The translations under genes and the position numbers were made by a program. The notes under the pieces were generated by a model. The model made no database searches, had not been told where the DNA came from, and saw only the letters and a list, made by a program, of their open reading frames with translations. Below are positions 34,873 to 44,201 of a stretch of DNA of 64,000 nucleotides, piece by piece; positions within the stretch are counted from its first letter, which is position 1, and every line of letters starts with the position of its first letter. Origin of the DNA: Lentisphaerae bacterium GWF2_49_21 (lineage in GTDB: Bacteria > Verrucomicrobiota > Lentisphaeria > Victivallales > GWF2-50-93); NCBI GenBank assembly GCA_001804805.1, contig MHBH01000066.1, forward strand, positions 1 to 64,000, in the 5' to 3' direction.

Positions 34873-36939
34873 ATGAAAATAACAAATGAACATCTGATAA
34901 GCCGCGATCTGAGCTGGCTGGATTTCAACTCGCGCGTCCTTGAGGAGGCCGAGGATAAGATGAATCCTGTTATCGAACGGCTGAAATTCATTGCGATATT
35001 CGCAAACAACCTTGATGAGTTCTTCATGGTGCGCGTCGCCGGGCTCAGGCAGCTGAAACCAGATGCCGTAAGCTCGGACAGTGCAGGCCTTGCCGCCAAG
35101 GAACAGCTCGAAGGAATCCGAAAGAAAGTCACTTCCCTTGTCGAGAAACAGTATTCCTGTCTCAACAACGACATCCTGCCGGAACTCAAGAAGGCAAATA
35201 CCATCATCCTGAAATGGACCGAGCTTTCCGACGACGAAAAGGGGAATCTCAGGAAATATTTCCAGAACCAGATATTCCCCGCCCTGACTCCTATAGCCGT
35301 TGACTCGAGCCATCCGTTTCCGATAATCAACAGTGGTGCGATAGAGCTGGCAGTGAGATTGAAGGAATCCGGCTCGAACAGGACGGTCCAGTCTTTTGTG
35401 GAAGTTCCGCTGGTGCTGCCGCGCTTCATACCCGTTGCAAGCGCACAGTACAAGGATGCAAGATGCTACATCCTGCTGGAAGATCTTATAATCGAGAACA
35501 TCGGGCTTCTATTCGCGAAATGCGAAATCCTGGAGGTGATGCAGTTCAGGATAACCAGGGACATGGACCTCACCGTGGATGAGGACGGCATCTCCGACCT
35601 GCTTGTGCATATCCAGGAGAAGCTGCTTCACCGCAAGAAGAGGAATGTCATAAGGATCGAACTGATCCAGAAAAAAGAGAACATCGCCTTTGAAGAATGG
35701 CTCATGAAGAAATTGGAACTCGACGAAAACACCAGATACTATGTTCCAGGCCCTCTTCATCCAGCCAACTTCTTCGAGCTTGTTGCGAAGGAAGCAAGGC
35801 CAGGATTGACCGAGGAGGAATGGGCACCGCTTCCCGTAAATGGAATTGATGAAAAGAAAACCATATTTGAATCTATGAAGAAGGAAGGCCTCATCCCGAT
35901 ATTCCTGCCTTTCCAGAAATTTGATCCGATAGTCCGCCTTCTCGAGGAAGCCGCGGAAGATCCATCAGTCCTGGCAATAAAGCAGACTCTCTACCGTGTC
36001 AGTGGAGATTCTCCTATAGTCAAAGCCCTGCAGAAGGCGGCTGAAAACGGGAAGCAGGTCACGGTCATAGTCGAGCTGAAGGCCCGTTTCGACGAGAACA
36101 ACAACATCCTCCGTGCAAGGAAGCTCGAGGAGTCCGGAGCACATGTCATCTATGGTATTTCAGGACTTAAGATCCACTGCAAGAGCCTTCTGATAATAAG
36201 GAAGGAGGCAGGGACGATCCGCAGGTATCTTCATCTTTCGACGGGAAACTACAACGAGAAGACCGCCAGGATATACACTGATATCGGCATCCTGACAACG
36301 GATCCGGAACTGTGCTCGGACATATCCGCGCTCTTCAATGTCATGACCGGCTATGCCGCGGCTCCGGAACGCTGGAGCAAGATCGCGGTCGCCCCATACG
36401 ATCTCAGGGAGAAGTTCATCACTCTCATCGACCGCGAGATCAGGCTTTCCGACAAACATAATCCAGGACGGATAATCGTGAAGATAAATTCGCTTGTCGA
36501 CAATTCCATCATTGAGAAGCTTTACGAAGCAGCCTATGCAGGAGTCAAGATAGATCTCATCGTCCGGGGAATCTGCTCCTTGAAGCCCGGAATAAAAACC
36601 GAGAACATCAATGTTGTCAGCATAGTTGACAGGTTCCTCGAGCACAGCAGGATCTATTATTTCGGCAACGGCGGCAATTCCGAATACTATCTTTCGAGCG
36701 CCGACTGGATGCCAAGAAACCTCTATAAGCGGATTGAAGTGCTTTTCCCTGTCGAGCATCCTGGGACCTGCAAGATCCTTAAGAAAATACTGGATCTTGA
36801 GCTGGGAGACGCCAGGAAGGGCCGCATCATGGGGAAAGATGGAATCTATTCGGCCACGGCCCCGCTTGGGAACAAGAACACCTCATCGCGGAGCCAGAAG
36901 AAGATCTACGATTATTTCCGCCCGGAACCAAGTCCCTGA
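34873..36939 (+). CDS. ppk: Polyphosphate kinase 1
   Basis: The 688-aa enzyme reversibly polymerises the terminal phosphate of ATP. The N-terminal start ISRDLSWLDFNSRVLEEAED is standard. The catalytic histidine is His435 (GLKIHCKSLL), with RYLHLSTGNYNEKTARIYTD following. The second conserved histidine is His591 (FLEHSRIYYFGNG). Length is typical. The start is fixed by homology because a repeat unit occupies the upstream region and leaves no Shine-Dalgarno sequence. Confidence 0.97.
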   Translation: MKITNEHLISRDLSWLDFNSRVLEEAEDKMNPVIERLKFIAIFANNLDEFFMVRVAGLRQLKPDAVSSDSAGLAAKEQLEGIRKKVTSLVEKQYSCLNNDILPELKKANTIILKWTELSDDEKGNLRKYFQNQIFPALTPIAVDSSHPFPIINSGAIELAVRLKESGSNRTVQSFVEVPLVLPRFIPVASAQYKDARCYILLEDLIIENIGLLFAKCEILEVMQFRITRDMDLTVDEDGISDLLVHIQEKLLHRKKRNVIRIELIQKKENIAFEEWLMKKLELDENTRYYVPGPLHPANFFELVAKEARPGLTEEEWAPLPVNGIDEKKTIFESMKKEGLIPIFLPFQKFDPIVRLLEEAAEDPSVLAIKQTLYRVSGDSPIVKALQKAAENGKQVTVIVELKARFDENNNILRARKLEESGAHVIYGISGLKIHCKSLLIIRKEAGTIRRYLHLSTGNYNEKTARIYTDIGILTTDPELCSDISALFNVMTGYAAAPERWSKIAVAPYDLREKFITLIDREIRLSDKHNPGRIIVKINSLVDNSIIEKLYEAAYAGVKIDLIVRGICSLKPGIKTENINVVSIVDRFLEHSRIYYFGNGGNSEYYLSSADWMPRNLYKRIEVLFPVEHPGTCKILKKILDLELGDARKGRIMGKDGIYSATAPLGNKNTSSRSQKKIYDYFRPEPSP

Positions 36940-36989
36940 CGGAAATAATAACTATTGTAAACAAAAGAATGTGGTACTTCAGTGAATAT

Positions 36990-37775
36990 TTACTGCGCAA
37001 ACAAGACAGGATTCTTCGAGGCGATGTCGGAGACGTTTTCAGCAGTCACCAGGATATATCTTTCATCAAAGGCCTTCTGCGGATCGGATGGCACCTTGCC
37101 GGGCAGAGTCGCTCCAAGCTTTTCAATCACACAAGCAGGGACTATTCCTGCTGATATGGCGTTCTTAAGCTTATAGGAGTCGCAGAGCAGGAATGCGAAC
37201 TTCTGTCTGACTGCCGCCCCTTCCTCGAAAATCTTCATTTCCTCCAAGTTGGATGGGATTACAAGGCTTACGACCAGTGCGCAATCGGGATTTTTTTCAA
37301 TGATGGCGTCGAAATCCGATGCTTTCGGCTTGCTCATCAATGTTCCCGCCCCCGAAGCTGGTCCTGAATCAGGAATGAAACCTACGACGCTCACGTCCTT
37401 GATATCGCCGCCAAAACCTTCCTTGAGGGACTGGATCATTCTTGACTGCATGAGATCGCTGCTGAAGTGAGGCCTGGCAATTATGAGGACTTTCTGTCCT
37501 TTGAACTTCTGTGCGAGGTGCTTCCCAAGGATGAAAGAAGCTGACATGACATACTTCTCATTGTTTTTCATCTGGGTCTTATCACTTCCACCTCCACCGA
37601 AATATCCCTGGCTTCCCATGAAGCAAAGGCACAATATGAACAGCAGTACCATAAGCCCCCCGGCTGCGGGCTTTGAAGCAGGATGATCCTTGTATTTCTT
37701 CCAGCCCAGGACGATGCCGATGAGACATAGAGCCATAAGAAGAAGAAGAAAGAGAGAAAGCAACGTGATTTCCAT
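36990..37775 (-). CDS. Hypothetical membrane-anchored protein
   Basis: The protein has 261 aa from the ATG at 37775 (GGAG 9 nt upstream). Two membrane helices (about residues 3-25 and 40-60) with a short basic loop precede a soluble domain of about 200 residues. That domain has alternating beta-alpha pattern: KVLIIARPHFSSDLMQSRMIQSLKEGF, KDVSVVGFIPD, CALVVSLVIPSN and FAFLLCDSYKLKNAI. This resembles a Rossmann or periplasmic-binding half but I do not recognise the family. It is the last gene of the minus-strand polysaccharide cluster, 55 nt after a pseudopilin. Confidence 0.65.
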   Translation of the reverse strand: MEITLLSLFLLLLMALCLIGIVLGWKKYKDHPASKPAAGGLMVLLFILCLCFMGSQGYFGGGGSDKTQMKNNEKYVMSASFILGKHLAQKFKGQKVLIIARPHFSSDLMQSRMIQSLKEGFGGDIKDVSVVGFIPDSGPASGAGTLMSKPKASDFDAIIEKNPDCALVVSLVIPSNLEEMKIFEEGAAVRQKFAFLLCDSYKLKNAISAGIVPACVIEKLGATLPGKVPSDPQKAFDERYILVTAENVSDIASKNPVLFAQ

Positions 37776-37830
37776 ATTATTAATCTCCAATGATATTCCT
37801 TGGTTTCCTAATTATCCTCAGTCATATCGA

Positions 37831-38667
37831 CTATTCCCTGTCATAATACCAGTCCTTAGTCGTATTTCCATTCCTGTCCCAGCGGCTCGTGAGCGGACCT
37901 TCCAGCGACGAGCCGCTGCCGTAGAAAAGATCAACAGGGCTTCTTCCGTAGGCACCGTCGGCATGCCCGTCTATCCAAGTGACAATACAGACATTCTTGT
38001 GTCTTCCGTAGGCAAGAGGATTGTAGTCGGTATTGCAATATGGATATATATGGTAATAACCGAAATTTTTTCCAATGTTCCAAAGTGCCGATGATTCAGT
38101 AGTAAGGATTGTCAAGGAGGGTTTTTTGATCCTGTCAACTCTTGCCGCCGTACCATAAGTGTTATATGGCGCGCTCCATACATCAACAAACCAGGTTACC
38201 GGACCATCATCATTATTCGGACTCTGCCCGCCAAGGCAGTGATTGTTGTAGCCATAGCTGACCTGTCCATACAACAAACGTCCATCCCGGGTCTTTTCCG
38301 GACTTTCCGTGTCCGAAGGACAGAAGAAAATATCCGATGGTTTATTCTCCATCAGCAAATGATACCAGCCGTTGGTCAATGTATTAGGTCCTGGATCAAG
38401 CCCCTTGGACTGCATCAGACTGGCATAATTGTCGTTGTAGACGTAGGCCAGGACCCCAATCTGCTTGGAATTATTGGTGCAGTAAATTTTTCTCGCAGAC
38501 TCCTTTGCGTTGCTCAATGCAGGAAGAAGCAGCGCCGCCAGAATTGCGATGATCGCAATCACCACCAGGAGCTCAATCAGGGTGAACCTGCTTGAGCGCT
38601 TCGCCCGAGAGGCTACGCCTGGCGCAGCGAGTAATTCAATCAAAGTGAAAAAACCTCTTTTCCCCAT
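37831..38667 (-). CDS. Pseudopilin 1 with duplicated FTLIELL motif
   Basis: The 278-aa secreted protein has a type II secretion/type IV pilin start. Unlike a normal pilin it reads FTLIELL twice (residues 7-13 and 28-34), separated by a 14-residue basic insert ([14 protein letters not shown]). The second copy continues into the usual [17 protein letters not shown] helix and the [16 protein letters not shown] amphipathic stretch. The C-terminal domain has the H-x-DG hallmark ([18 protein letters not shown]). AGGAG precedes the ATG by 8 nt. Secretion by a T2SS-like machine is expected. Position -1 of the first motif is Phe rather than Gly. Confidence 0.88.
   Translation of the reverse strand: MGKRGFFTLIELLAAPGVASRAKRSSRFTLIELLVVIAIIAILAALLLPALSNAKESARKIYCTNNSKQIGVLAYVYNDNYASLMQSKGLDPGPNTLTNGWYHLLMENKPSDIFFCPSDTESPEKTRDGRLLYGQVSYGYNNHCLGGQSPNNDDGPVTWFVDVWSAPYNTYGTAARVDRIKKPSLTILTTESSALWNIGKNFGYYHIYPYCNTDYNPLAYGRHKNVCIVTWIDGHADGAYGRSPVDLFYGSGSSLEGPLTSRWDRNGNTTKDWYYDRE
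38566..38649 (-). repeat. In-frame palindromic insert in pseudopilin 1
   Basis: The two FTLIELL copies lie at 38629-38649 and 38566-38586, offset by 63 nt (21 codons). Between them is the palindrome-like gcgcttcgcccgagaggcta continuing to cgcctggcgc (38596-38625). Confidence 0.7.
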
Positions 38668-38735
38668 AACTAGTTCTCCTGGCTAAAATAAAATTCATCC
38701 TTGTATTATGTGACTGTAGATAACGATAGACCTTG

Positions 38736-39548
38736 TCATCTATCCCAGAGGAAGTATTTCTGATCCCCCCAGACGTTCCCCAGTGGCCCATTGTTTGCAT
38801 AGAATGATGCACAGGATGCTCCTGCGGAGACACCATCAGCATGCCCGTCCACCCACGAAATAAGACATAAGTTCTTCTGGTGCCTCCCGTATGCAAGAGG
38901 ATTATTCGCATCAGCCCAGGGCCAGATATGATAATAGCCTTTAAGATTTCCACTATTCCAGCAGGCCGCGCTATCTAGGGCAAAGACTGTGTTTGGCGGA
39001 TCTCTGATCTCCTTCAGATATGCAGCTCTTCCATAGTTTACATATTTTGCCCCACCCCATGTACTGATTCCAGTAGCTCCATCCCCGCCCAGCATTCTTT
39101 GATTATAACCATAGCTTATCCTGCCGTAGTTAATTCTATGATCTGAAGTATAGCAGCTCTGGTCGTCGGTCGGACAGAAAAAAGATTCCCATGTCGCTGA
39201 TTTCAATTCAAGGAAAAGCTGATACCAGCCGCCGGTCAAATCATTGGTTCCTCCATTTAATCCTTTTTTAGGCGGGAATACCCCATCGTATTCACCCATA
39301 TACATGTGGTTCATGTATGCAATCTGCTTTAGATTGTTTGTACAGTAGGATTTTCTGGCCGACTCCTTTGCTGCAGAAAGAGCCGGAAGGAGAAGCGCGG
39401 CAAGTATTGCGATGATCGCAATTACCACGAGCAGCTCGATTAAGGTAAATCGTGCTGCTCTCGCCGTCGCTCCCCGCTGTCGCGGGGCAGCTATGGCGGG
39501 CACAGCGACGAGTAATTCAATCAAAGTGAATTTCTCTGAGATTTTCAT
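38736..39548 (-). CDS. Pseudopilin 2 with duplicated FTLIELL motif
   Basis: The 270-aa protein starts at ATG 39548 (GGAGG 5 nt upstream; a frame to 39584 is not supported). FTLIELL occurs at residues 7-13 and 34-40 with a 20-residue insert ([20 protein letters not shown]). The second copy leads into [17 protein letters not shown]. The mature domain has Trp/Tyr/Gly-rich strands and ends with [19 protein letters not shown]. Its sequence is close to pseudopilin 1, so the two are tandem duplicates. The residue before the first motif is Lys rather than Gly. Confidence 0.88.
   Translation of the reverse strand: MKISEKFTLIELLVAVPAIAAPRQRGATARAARFTLIELLVVIAIIAILAALLLPALSAAKESARKSYCTNNLKQIAYMNHMYMGEYDGVFPPKKGLNGGTNDLTGGWYQLFLELKSATWESFFCPTDDQSCYTSDHRINYGRISYGYNQRMLGGDGATGISTWGGAKYVNYGRAAYLKEIRDPPNTVFALDSAACWNSGNLKGYYHIWPWADANNPLAYGRHQKNLCLISWVDGHADGVSAGASCASFYANNGPLGNVWGDQKYFLWDR
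39429..39530 (-). repeat. In-frame palindromic insert in pseudopilin 2
   Basis: FTLIELL copies lie at 39510-39530 and 39429-39449, offset by 81 nt (27 codons). The insert contains gcccgccatagctgccccgc and its inverted partner gcggggagcgacggcgag around a short loop. Confidence 0.75.
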
Positions 39549-39643
39549 GAATCCTCCCCTCCCGCTAAAAAAACATAGCCACACATGGTTATTATATCAA
39601 ATTCAAAACCCAAAGTAAACAGGCCATAATTACTTATTCTCAA

Positions 39644-39695
39644 GGAGCGCCGGCGTCTCGCCGGCTATAATAAGCCACCAAGATGGTGGCGCTCC
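39644..39695. repeat. GGAGCGCC-family unit after the large hydrolase gene
   Basis: The unit is bounded by ggagcgccggc and ggcgctcc and carries hairpins gccggcgtctcgccggc and gccaccaagatggtggc. It begins 6 nt after the stop of the minus-strand hydrolase gene. Confidence 0.65.
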
Positions 39696-39701
39696 GCATG
39701 C

Positions 39702-42700
39702 TTATTCCAGCAGCAGCAGGTCTCCGACGAGATCCAGCTGTTTGGAATGCGCACAGCCGAACCAGCCCATGAAACTCGCTCTTCCCGGACCGTCATCCTC
39801 GTTTATGATGGTGCAAAATCCAAGATCGTTCCCGACTCCCGGAACGAACGGCGCAAGCCTCTGCCACGGAATCGCAATCTCATAGGTCCTGCTTCCAGTA
39901 CCATCTGTCGCCTTGGTGACCTTGATGATGATGTCCTTGACCTCTCCTGTCTGTGTCGACGGTGCAGCCGAGTAGTTGCACCATGCCTGCGGCCCCTTCG
40001 TGCCTTCAGCAAGCGAATACTCATACTTTCCGTTCTTCTCACTGGACTCCCTGGCGGAGTCTACGAGAATCTGCAATCCGTCCATGTTCCATATATCGAC
40101 ATCCGCCTTCGGATTGGCGTATTTGTCGTCCTTGACGTCCATCCTCATGTAGAGGTTTTTGTCATCCCAGAGGAAACGAAGTTTCCCAGAAAGATCATCC
40201 ACGCCCTTCCATTTCACGTCCTTGCCCAGGAGGAAATATTGTCTCTCCTCGTTGAGATTGAGGACCGGCGCCTTCTGCCATTCGGCCTCATCTGCCGCAA
40301 GCTCCATCTTCAGCGGATCCTTCACCTTCTGAACTCCTACGAATCCGGAAATGAACCTGTCCTTGTACATTGTCTTGCCTGAGGAATCAGTGAGATTGAC
40401 CTTCACGGTGTAGATGTTGAGCGGATTGAAATTCGAGACTGAAAGGCTTATTTCCTTCTGGCTCTTTCCTTCAATAATCATTTTCCCTTCAGTCTGACCG
40501 CTTATCTCGGCAGTAAACGGTTTTGCTTCCGCCTTGTTGAAAGTGCCTTTCGCCATCAAGGTCTCCTCAGGTATGTAGATCGAATAGCTGACTTCTTCTT
40601 TTTCAGATGAATTGTTCTTCAGGACAACCTTCACTCCAGCCTTGCCATCCTTGAACGGCTCCGGAACCACTCTCATGGAAATCTTTCCGGAAATCTGCAT
40701 CGGGAGAGTGAGTTCTCCTCCTTTATTCTTCATTGCGAGCAAGAGCCTTCCTTCTCGCGCGGTAGTATTTTCCGGAGGAGTGACAGCAAAGCTCACATCT
40801 TTTCCTGCCGCTGCAAGCTTCTTCACCTTCCAGTTCGGAGGAGTCATTATTGAAAGATCATCCGTGGAAATCCCTTCAACGGTGAAAGCCACCTTCGTGT
40901 CGATTCCCTTGATCACCGGATCAAGAGTTCCTGCTACTGCAACCAGGGGTTTCTCGAACTTGTCTGCAAGTTTCATGTCGGCTGAGTCAAAGAACAGCAG
41001 CAGCGGATCTTCTGAGACTGTCAGCGTAAGCCCCTTCCCCTGGGCGTCAAGCTCTGTAGAACTGCCGTCAATTCTGATCATCTTCACCTTGCCGACGCCC
41101 TTCATCGGGAAGAACGCATCCTGGCGTTCCCTTTCCTTGTAGAGGATCACAAGGCATTTGTTGTCCTTGTCCCTGAACAGGAAGGCTTCCGCCTCGTCCA
41201 TATATTTCGCCCTCTGCACGAATTTCTTGATGCAGATTCCATTGACCATGTTGTAATAGCAGACCGCATCGAGCTTAGGCCTGTAGAGGCTGTATTTGCT
41301 GGAGAACACGTCGAATGATTCGCCATTGCTCCCGACATTCTTTCCTTCGGAATCCGGATACAGCAGATCGAACCAGGACATGTGCGCGCCGCCGTTCGCA
41401 AAGAACACCGCGAACTTCCTGATCATGTCGCGGGTTATCGCAATGCGAGTCATTCCCTGGCTGTTGAGCCCGATCTCGGTCGTGCATATCGGTTTCTTTC
41501 CGCCGTATTTCGCAAAGAGCTCCTCATACTTCTTGAAAGCGCCTTCCGCGCTTTTCGGATCCTCGTAGCAGTGGAAGTCGTAGATGTCCTGATACGCCTG
41601 GAATCCCTGCTTGAAATACTCTTCAACCGGTCCGCAGGAGGTTCCGATCACGATCACGTTCGGATCAGCGGCCTTCACTCCCTCGTATATCGGCTTGTAG
41701 GCGGCAATGTTCTCCTTCACCCTGTCAGGCGTGCTTGGCGGCTCGTTGCCGGTACTTATCATGATCGGCAGCTGATCCTTGTACTGGAGGACCAGCTTCT
41801 TCGCTCCTTCGCGGAACGCAATCTCATCGTAATCCTTGTAATTGCCATGATGCCCTTCAACTGCACTTGCCGGAGTTCCAAGCACCGCCCCCATGCCAAG
41901 CTCCTTGCAGAGTTCGATCCCCGGAGCATGCGTATTATATGGAGGCTTGGCGTCCCAGCCGCTCCAAATCCCGCACCATCTGAGGCCAAGCCTGTCGGAC
42001 AGTATGAAATATTCCCTTATGCGGTTGTCCCAGTCCCTGGATGTAAAAGGAATTTCAACGGGCTTGTAGTTTTTCGTGACCGCCTTCGGCAGAATCACGA
42101 ACGCCGACACATCATTGAACGGTTCGGTACTTGCGAATGTCGCAAGAGCGCGGATCTCGTAATATTTTCCCATCTCGAATTTCATTCCGCTGAGATCTAG
42201 CACTCCGGAATATTTCGTCTTGCCTTTATCCCTCTTTCCTTTCTCAAGCTTAACTTTGATAGGATCCGCGTATTCCGCACCCCAGTAATCCTTGATGAAG
42301 CAGGTGACGTCCTTCGTCTCGGCCGGCCACGCCTTGGTGCATTCCACCGTGACATCGAAAATTATCTTGTCTTCCGGGTAGAACATGTTTCCCAAGGACT
42401 TCGATGCGAATTTTATCGCCGAGAAAATACTATTCTGTTTCGGTGATGCGGAAACATATGCTGCAGAAAGTTCGTCTATGCTGAATTTGCCGTAGGTCTT
42501 GTTCATAACAATCTTAAACCTTGCGGAAGTCGCATTTTTCGGAATATCTGCGAGTTTCTTGAACTCATTCCATCCATTCTGCTTAGTGATCAGGAAAAAC
42601 TCATTGGTGTCGATGACCTTTCCTCCACTATCCAGAGATTCAAGATAGACTGTTCCGTTGTAGGACGAGTCGGGAGAATAGAGGTCTGACTTATAGGACA

Positions 42701-44054
42701 GGCCTAGTTCCCAGAGTCCTTCCTTTATCGGAAACGCATCCATCACGAGTGAAGTTGAGTTGTCGACATCCTTCTCGGCGCGGTCGAATGCAATCGAATT
42801 GGCACCCTTCGCCGCATCCTTCGTCTCGAGCGACACCTTGCCCTGCACCTTCCATGATTTCGGAATTTCCTTGAGATCCTCAAAGCTTCCGTTAAATGAC
42901 GAAGCCTGCGCTGAGCCTTTCACGATCGTGTCAGCGGAAATATCCGCAATGAGCATCACCGGCTTGGGGTCGCCGCCTTTTCCGATGTTGATTGCAAGAA
43001 AAGCGGCCGGTCCGTGCCATTTGCCGTCGTTCGCTCCACCCCAGTGCTCGCCGCCGGCGATCGCATCAGGTTTGATTATCACATCATGCCACTTGCCGTC
43101 GTTCTGGATCTTGAAACCGCCACGCTGATGGCACTGCCCTGTGGAATCACCGAGCCTTACTGAAACGGCAGTTACATTGTCCGATTTAATCTTCATCTTG
43201 ATCGCGGAAATGTCGGAAGGAAGATCCTTGAGATCTTTTTCCGCCGAGACATAAGCTCCGCCGCCTGTGAAATCTCCGGAGAGCTTGATGGCAGACTTGC
43301 CCTTTTCAAAACCGTCCTTGACAAATTCCATTCCACCTTTGGCTCCGGGAAACTCCTGTCCGAGACTGAAATTCCAGTCGAGTTCATCATCTACGAATTC
43401 GTCCATCCTGACATTCTTCTTGAGGGCCGGAGCCTTCTCTGAACCTGCTGCTGCATCATCAGCCTTTCCTTTGACTTTCAGATCTGTCACCCAGAGAGTC
43501 GGAGTCTTTGTCTTTTCGCCAGGTCCGATGATGAGGACGATATATTTTGCCGGACCGTGCCATTTGCCGTCGTTTGATCCGCCCCAGTTCTCGTACTTCA
43601 AAACAACTTCGGCGGCGGGAGAATTGCCTTTTTCGGCGAGATACGAGCCGATGTCGAAATTGAACTTCTGCCAGTCGGGACTGTTCTTGATCTTCAGATT
43701 GATCTGGTGGCACTGCCCACTGCTGTCGCCGATGCGCATGGTGAAACCGGAGGCGTCAGGATATTTGAGAAGAAATGAGAGCGAGGTGATGTCCGTGTCT
43801 TCGAGCTGTGTCATTGCCTGGACGTAGTTTCCGCCCTTGGTGAAATCACCATCGAGCCTAAGCGCATCCTTTTCCGCTGCATCCACGCTGAGCTTTCCGG
43901 TGGCTCCTGGAAACTCCTGCCCGTTGTCGAATGTCCAGCCGTAGTTCTCGAGCGACTTGTCGGAAAGCAGTTCCATCGTCTTTTCAGCGGCATAGCAGGC
44001 CGAACCTGCGACGAATGCAAGAGCCGTCAGCAATATCAATCCCAGTTTTCTCAT
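39702..44054 (-). CDS. Large secreted multi-module glycoside hydrolase (GH39/GH5-like)
   Basis: The 1450-aa protein has a signal peptide (residues 1-22). Two homologous beta-sandwich modules follow (about 25-197 and 212-378), each with GQEFPGA-G, GDS-GQCHQ and WGG-NDGKWHGPA. A third, CBM4/9-like module spans about 385-535. A TIM-barrel hydrolase spans about 665-960, with acid/base candidate Glu771 (STGNEPPS) and nucleophile candidate Glu860 (TTEIGLNS), as in clan A enzymes. A linker Ig-like region precedes a C-terminal CBM9/DOMON-like module (about 1240-1450). Substrate is unknown; the modules suggest binding of an extracellular polysaccharide. The paralogues at 45732 and 48210 correspond to parts of it. 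Confidence 0.82.
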   Translation of the reverse strand: MRKLGLILLTALAFVAGSACYAAEKTMELLSDKSLENYGWTFDNGQEFPGATGKLSVDAAEKDALRLDGDFTKGGNYVQAMTQLEDTDITSLSFLLKYPDASGFTMRIGDSSGQCHQINLKIKNSPDWQKFNFDIGSYLAEKGNSPAAEVVLKYENWGGSNDGKWHGPAKYIVLIIGPGEKTKTPTLWVTDLKVKGKADDAAAGSEKAPALKKNVRMDEFVDDELDWNFSLGQEFPGAKGGMEFVKDGFEKGKSAIKLSGDFTGGGAYVSAEKDLKDLPSDISAIKMKIKSDNVTAVSVRLGDSTGQCHQRGGFKIQNDGKWHDVIIKPDAIAGGEHWGGANDGKWHGPAAFLAINIGKGGDPKPVMLIADISADTIVKGSAQASSFNGSFEDLKEIPKSWKVQGKVSLETKDAAKGANSIAFDRAEKDVDNSTSLVMDAFPIKEGLWELGLSYKSDLYSPDSSYNGTVYLESLDSGGKVIDTNEFFLITKQNGWNEFKKLADIPKNATSARFKIVMNKTYGKFSIDELSAAYVSASPKQNSIFSAIKFASKSLGNMFYPEDKIIFDVTVECTKAWPAETKDVTCFIKDYWGAEYADPIKVKLEKGKRDKGKTKYSGVLDLSGMKFEMGKYYEIRALATFASTEPFNDVSAFVILPKAVTKNYKPVEIPFTSRDWDNRIREYFILSDRLGLRWCGIWSGWDAKPPYNTHAPGIELCKELGMGAVLGTPASAVEGHHGNYKDYDEIAFREGAKKLVLQYKDQLPIMISTGNEPPSTPDRVKENIAAYKPIYEGVKAADPNVIVIGTSCGPVEEYFKQGFQAYQDIYDFHCYEDPKSAEGAFKKYEELFAKYGGKKPICTTEIGLNSQGMTRIAITRDMIRKFAVFFANGGAHMSWFDLLYPDSEGKNVGSNGESFDVFSSKYSLYRPKLDAVCYYNMVNGICIKKFVQRAKYMDEAEAFLFRDKDNKCLVILYKERERQDAFFPMKGVGKVKMIRIDGSSTELDAQGKGLTLTVSEDPLLLFFDSADMKLADKFEKPLVAVAGTLDPVIKGIDTKVAFTVEGISTDDLSIMTPPNWKVKKLAAAGKDVSFAVTPPENTTAREGRLLLAMKNKGGELTLPMQISGKISMRVVPEPFKDGKAGVKVVLKNNSSEKEEVSYSIYIPEETLMAKGTFNKAEAKPFTAEISGQTEGKMIIEGKSQKEISLSVSNFNPLNIYTVKVNLTDSSGKTMYKDRFISGFVGVQKVKDPLKMELAADEAEWQKAPVLNLNEERQYFLLGKDVKWKGVDDLSGKLRFLWDDKNLYMRMDVKDDKYANPKADVDIWNMDGLQILVDSARESSEKNGKYEYSLAEGTKGPQAWCNYSAAPSTQTGEVKDIIIKVTKATDGTGSRTYEIAIPWQRLAPFVPGVGNDLGFCTIINEDDGPGRASFMGWFGCAHSKQLDLVGDLLLLE

Positions 44055-44100
44055 AGTATCCCCTTATAATTTATAAAATAACTATCAACAAATTAAATCA

Positions 44101-44196
44101 ATGAACTTCGAACATCCAACATTGAACTTCCAACTTCGAATGAATTAATTTCCAAATTCGATGTTCGATGTTGAAAGTTGAATGTTCAAAGTTCAT
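44101..44196. repeat. Inverted GAACTTCCAAC phrase repeat
   Basis: Two 41-bp arms are imperfect inverted repeats (atgaacttcgaacatccaac... and its counterpart ending aaagttcat). Each arm is built from 8-10 nt variants of gaactt(c)caac. A fragment with the same words (attcgatgttgaatgttcg) lies at 15845-15875. Confidence 0.65.
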
Positions 44197-44201
44197 GTAT
44201 T

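Noticed and set aside
34518-35453. 311-aa minus-strand frame spanning ppx and ppk
   Set aside because: It overlaps two confident genes and the repeat between them, so it is a shadow frame.
44101-44196. CRISPR-like repeat array
   Set aside because: The units are 8-10 nt and drift, with no constant repeat or unique spacers. Nothing in the window forms a CRISPR array, and no cas gene is present.
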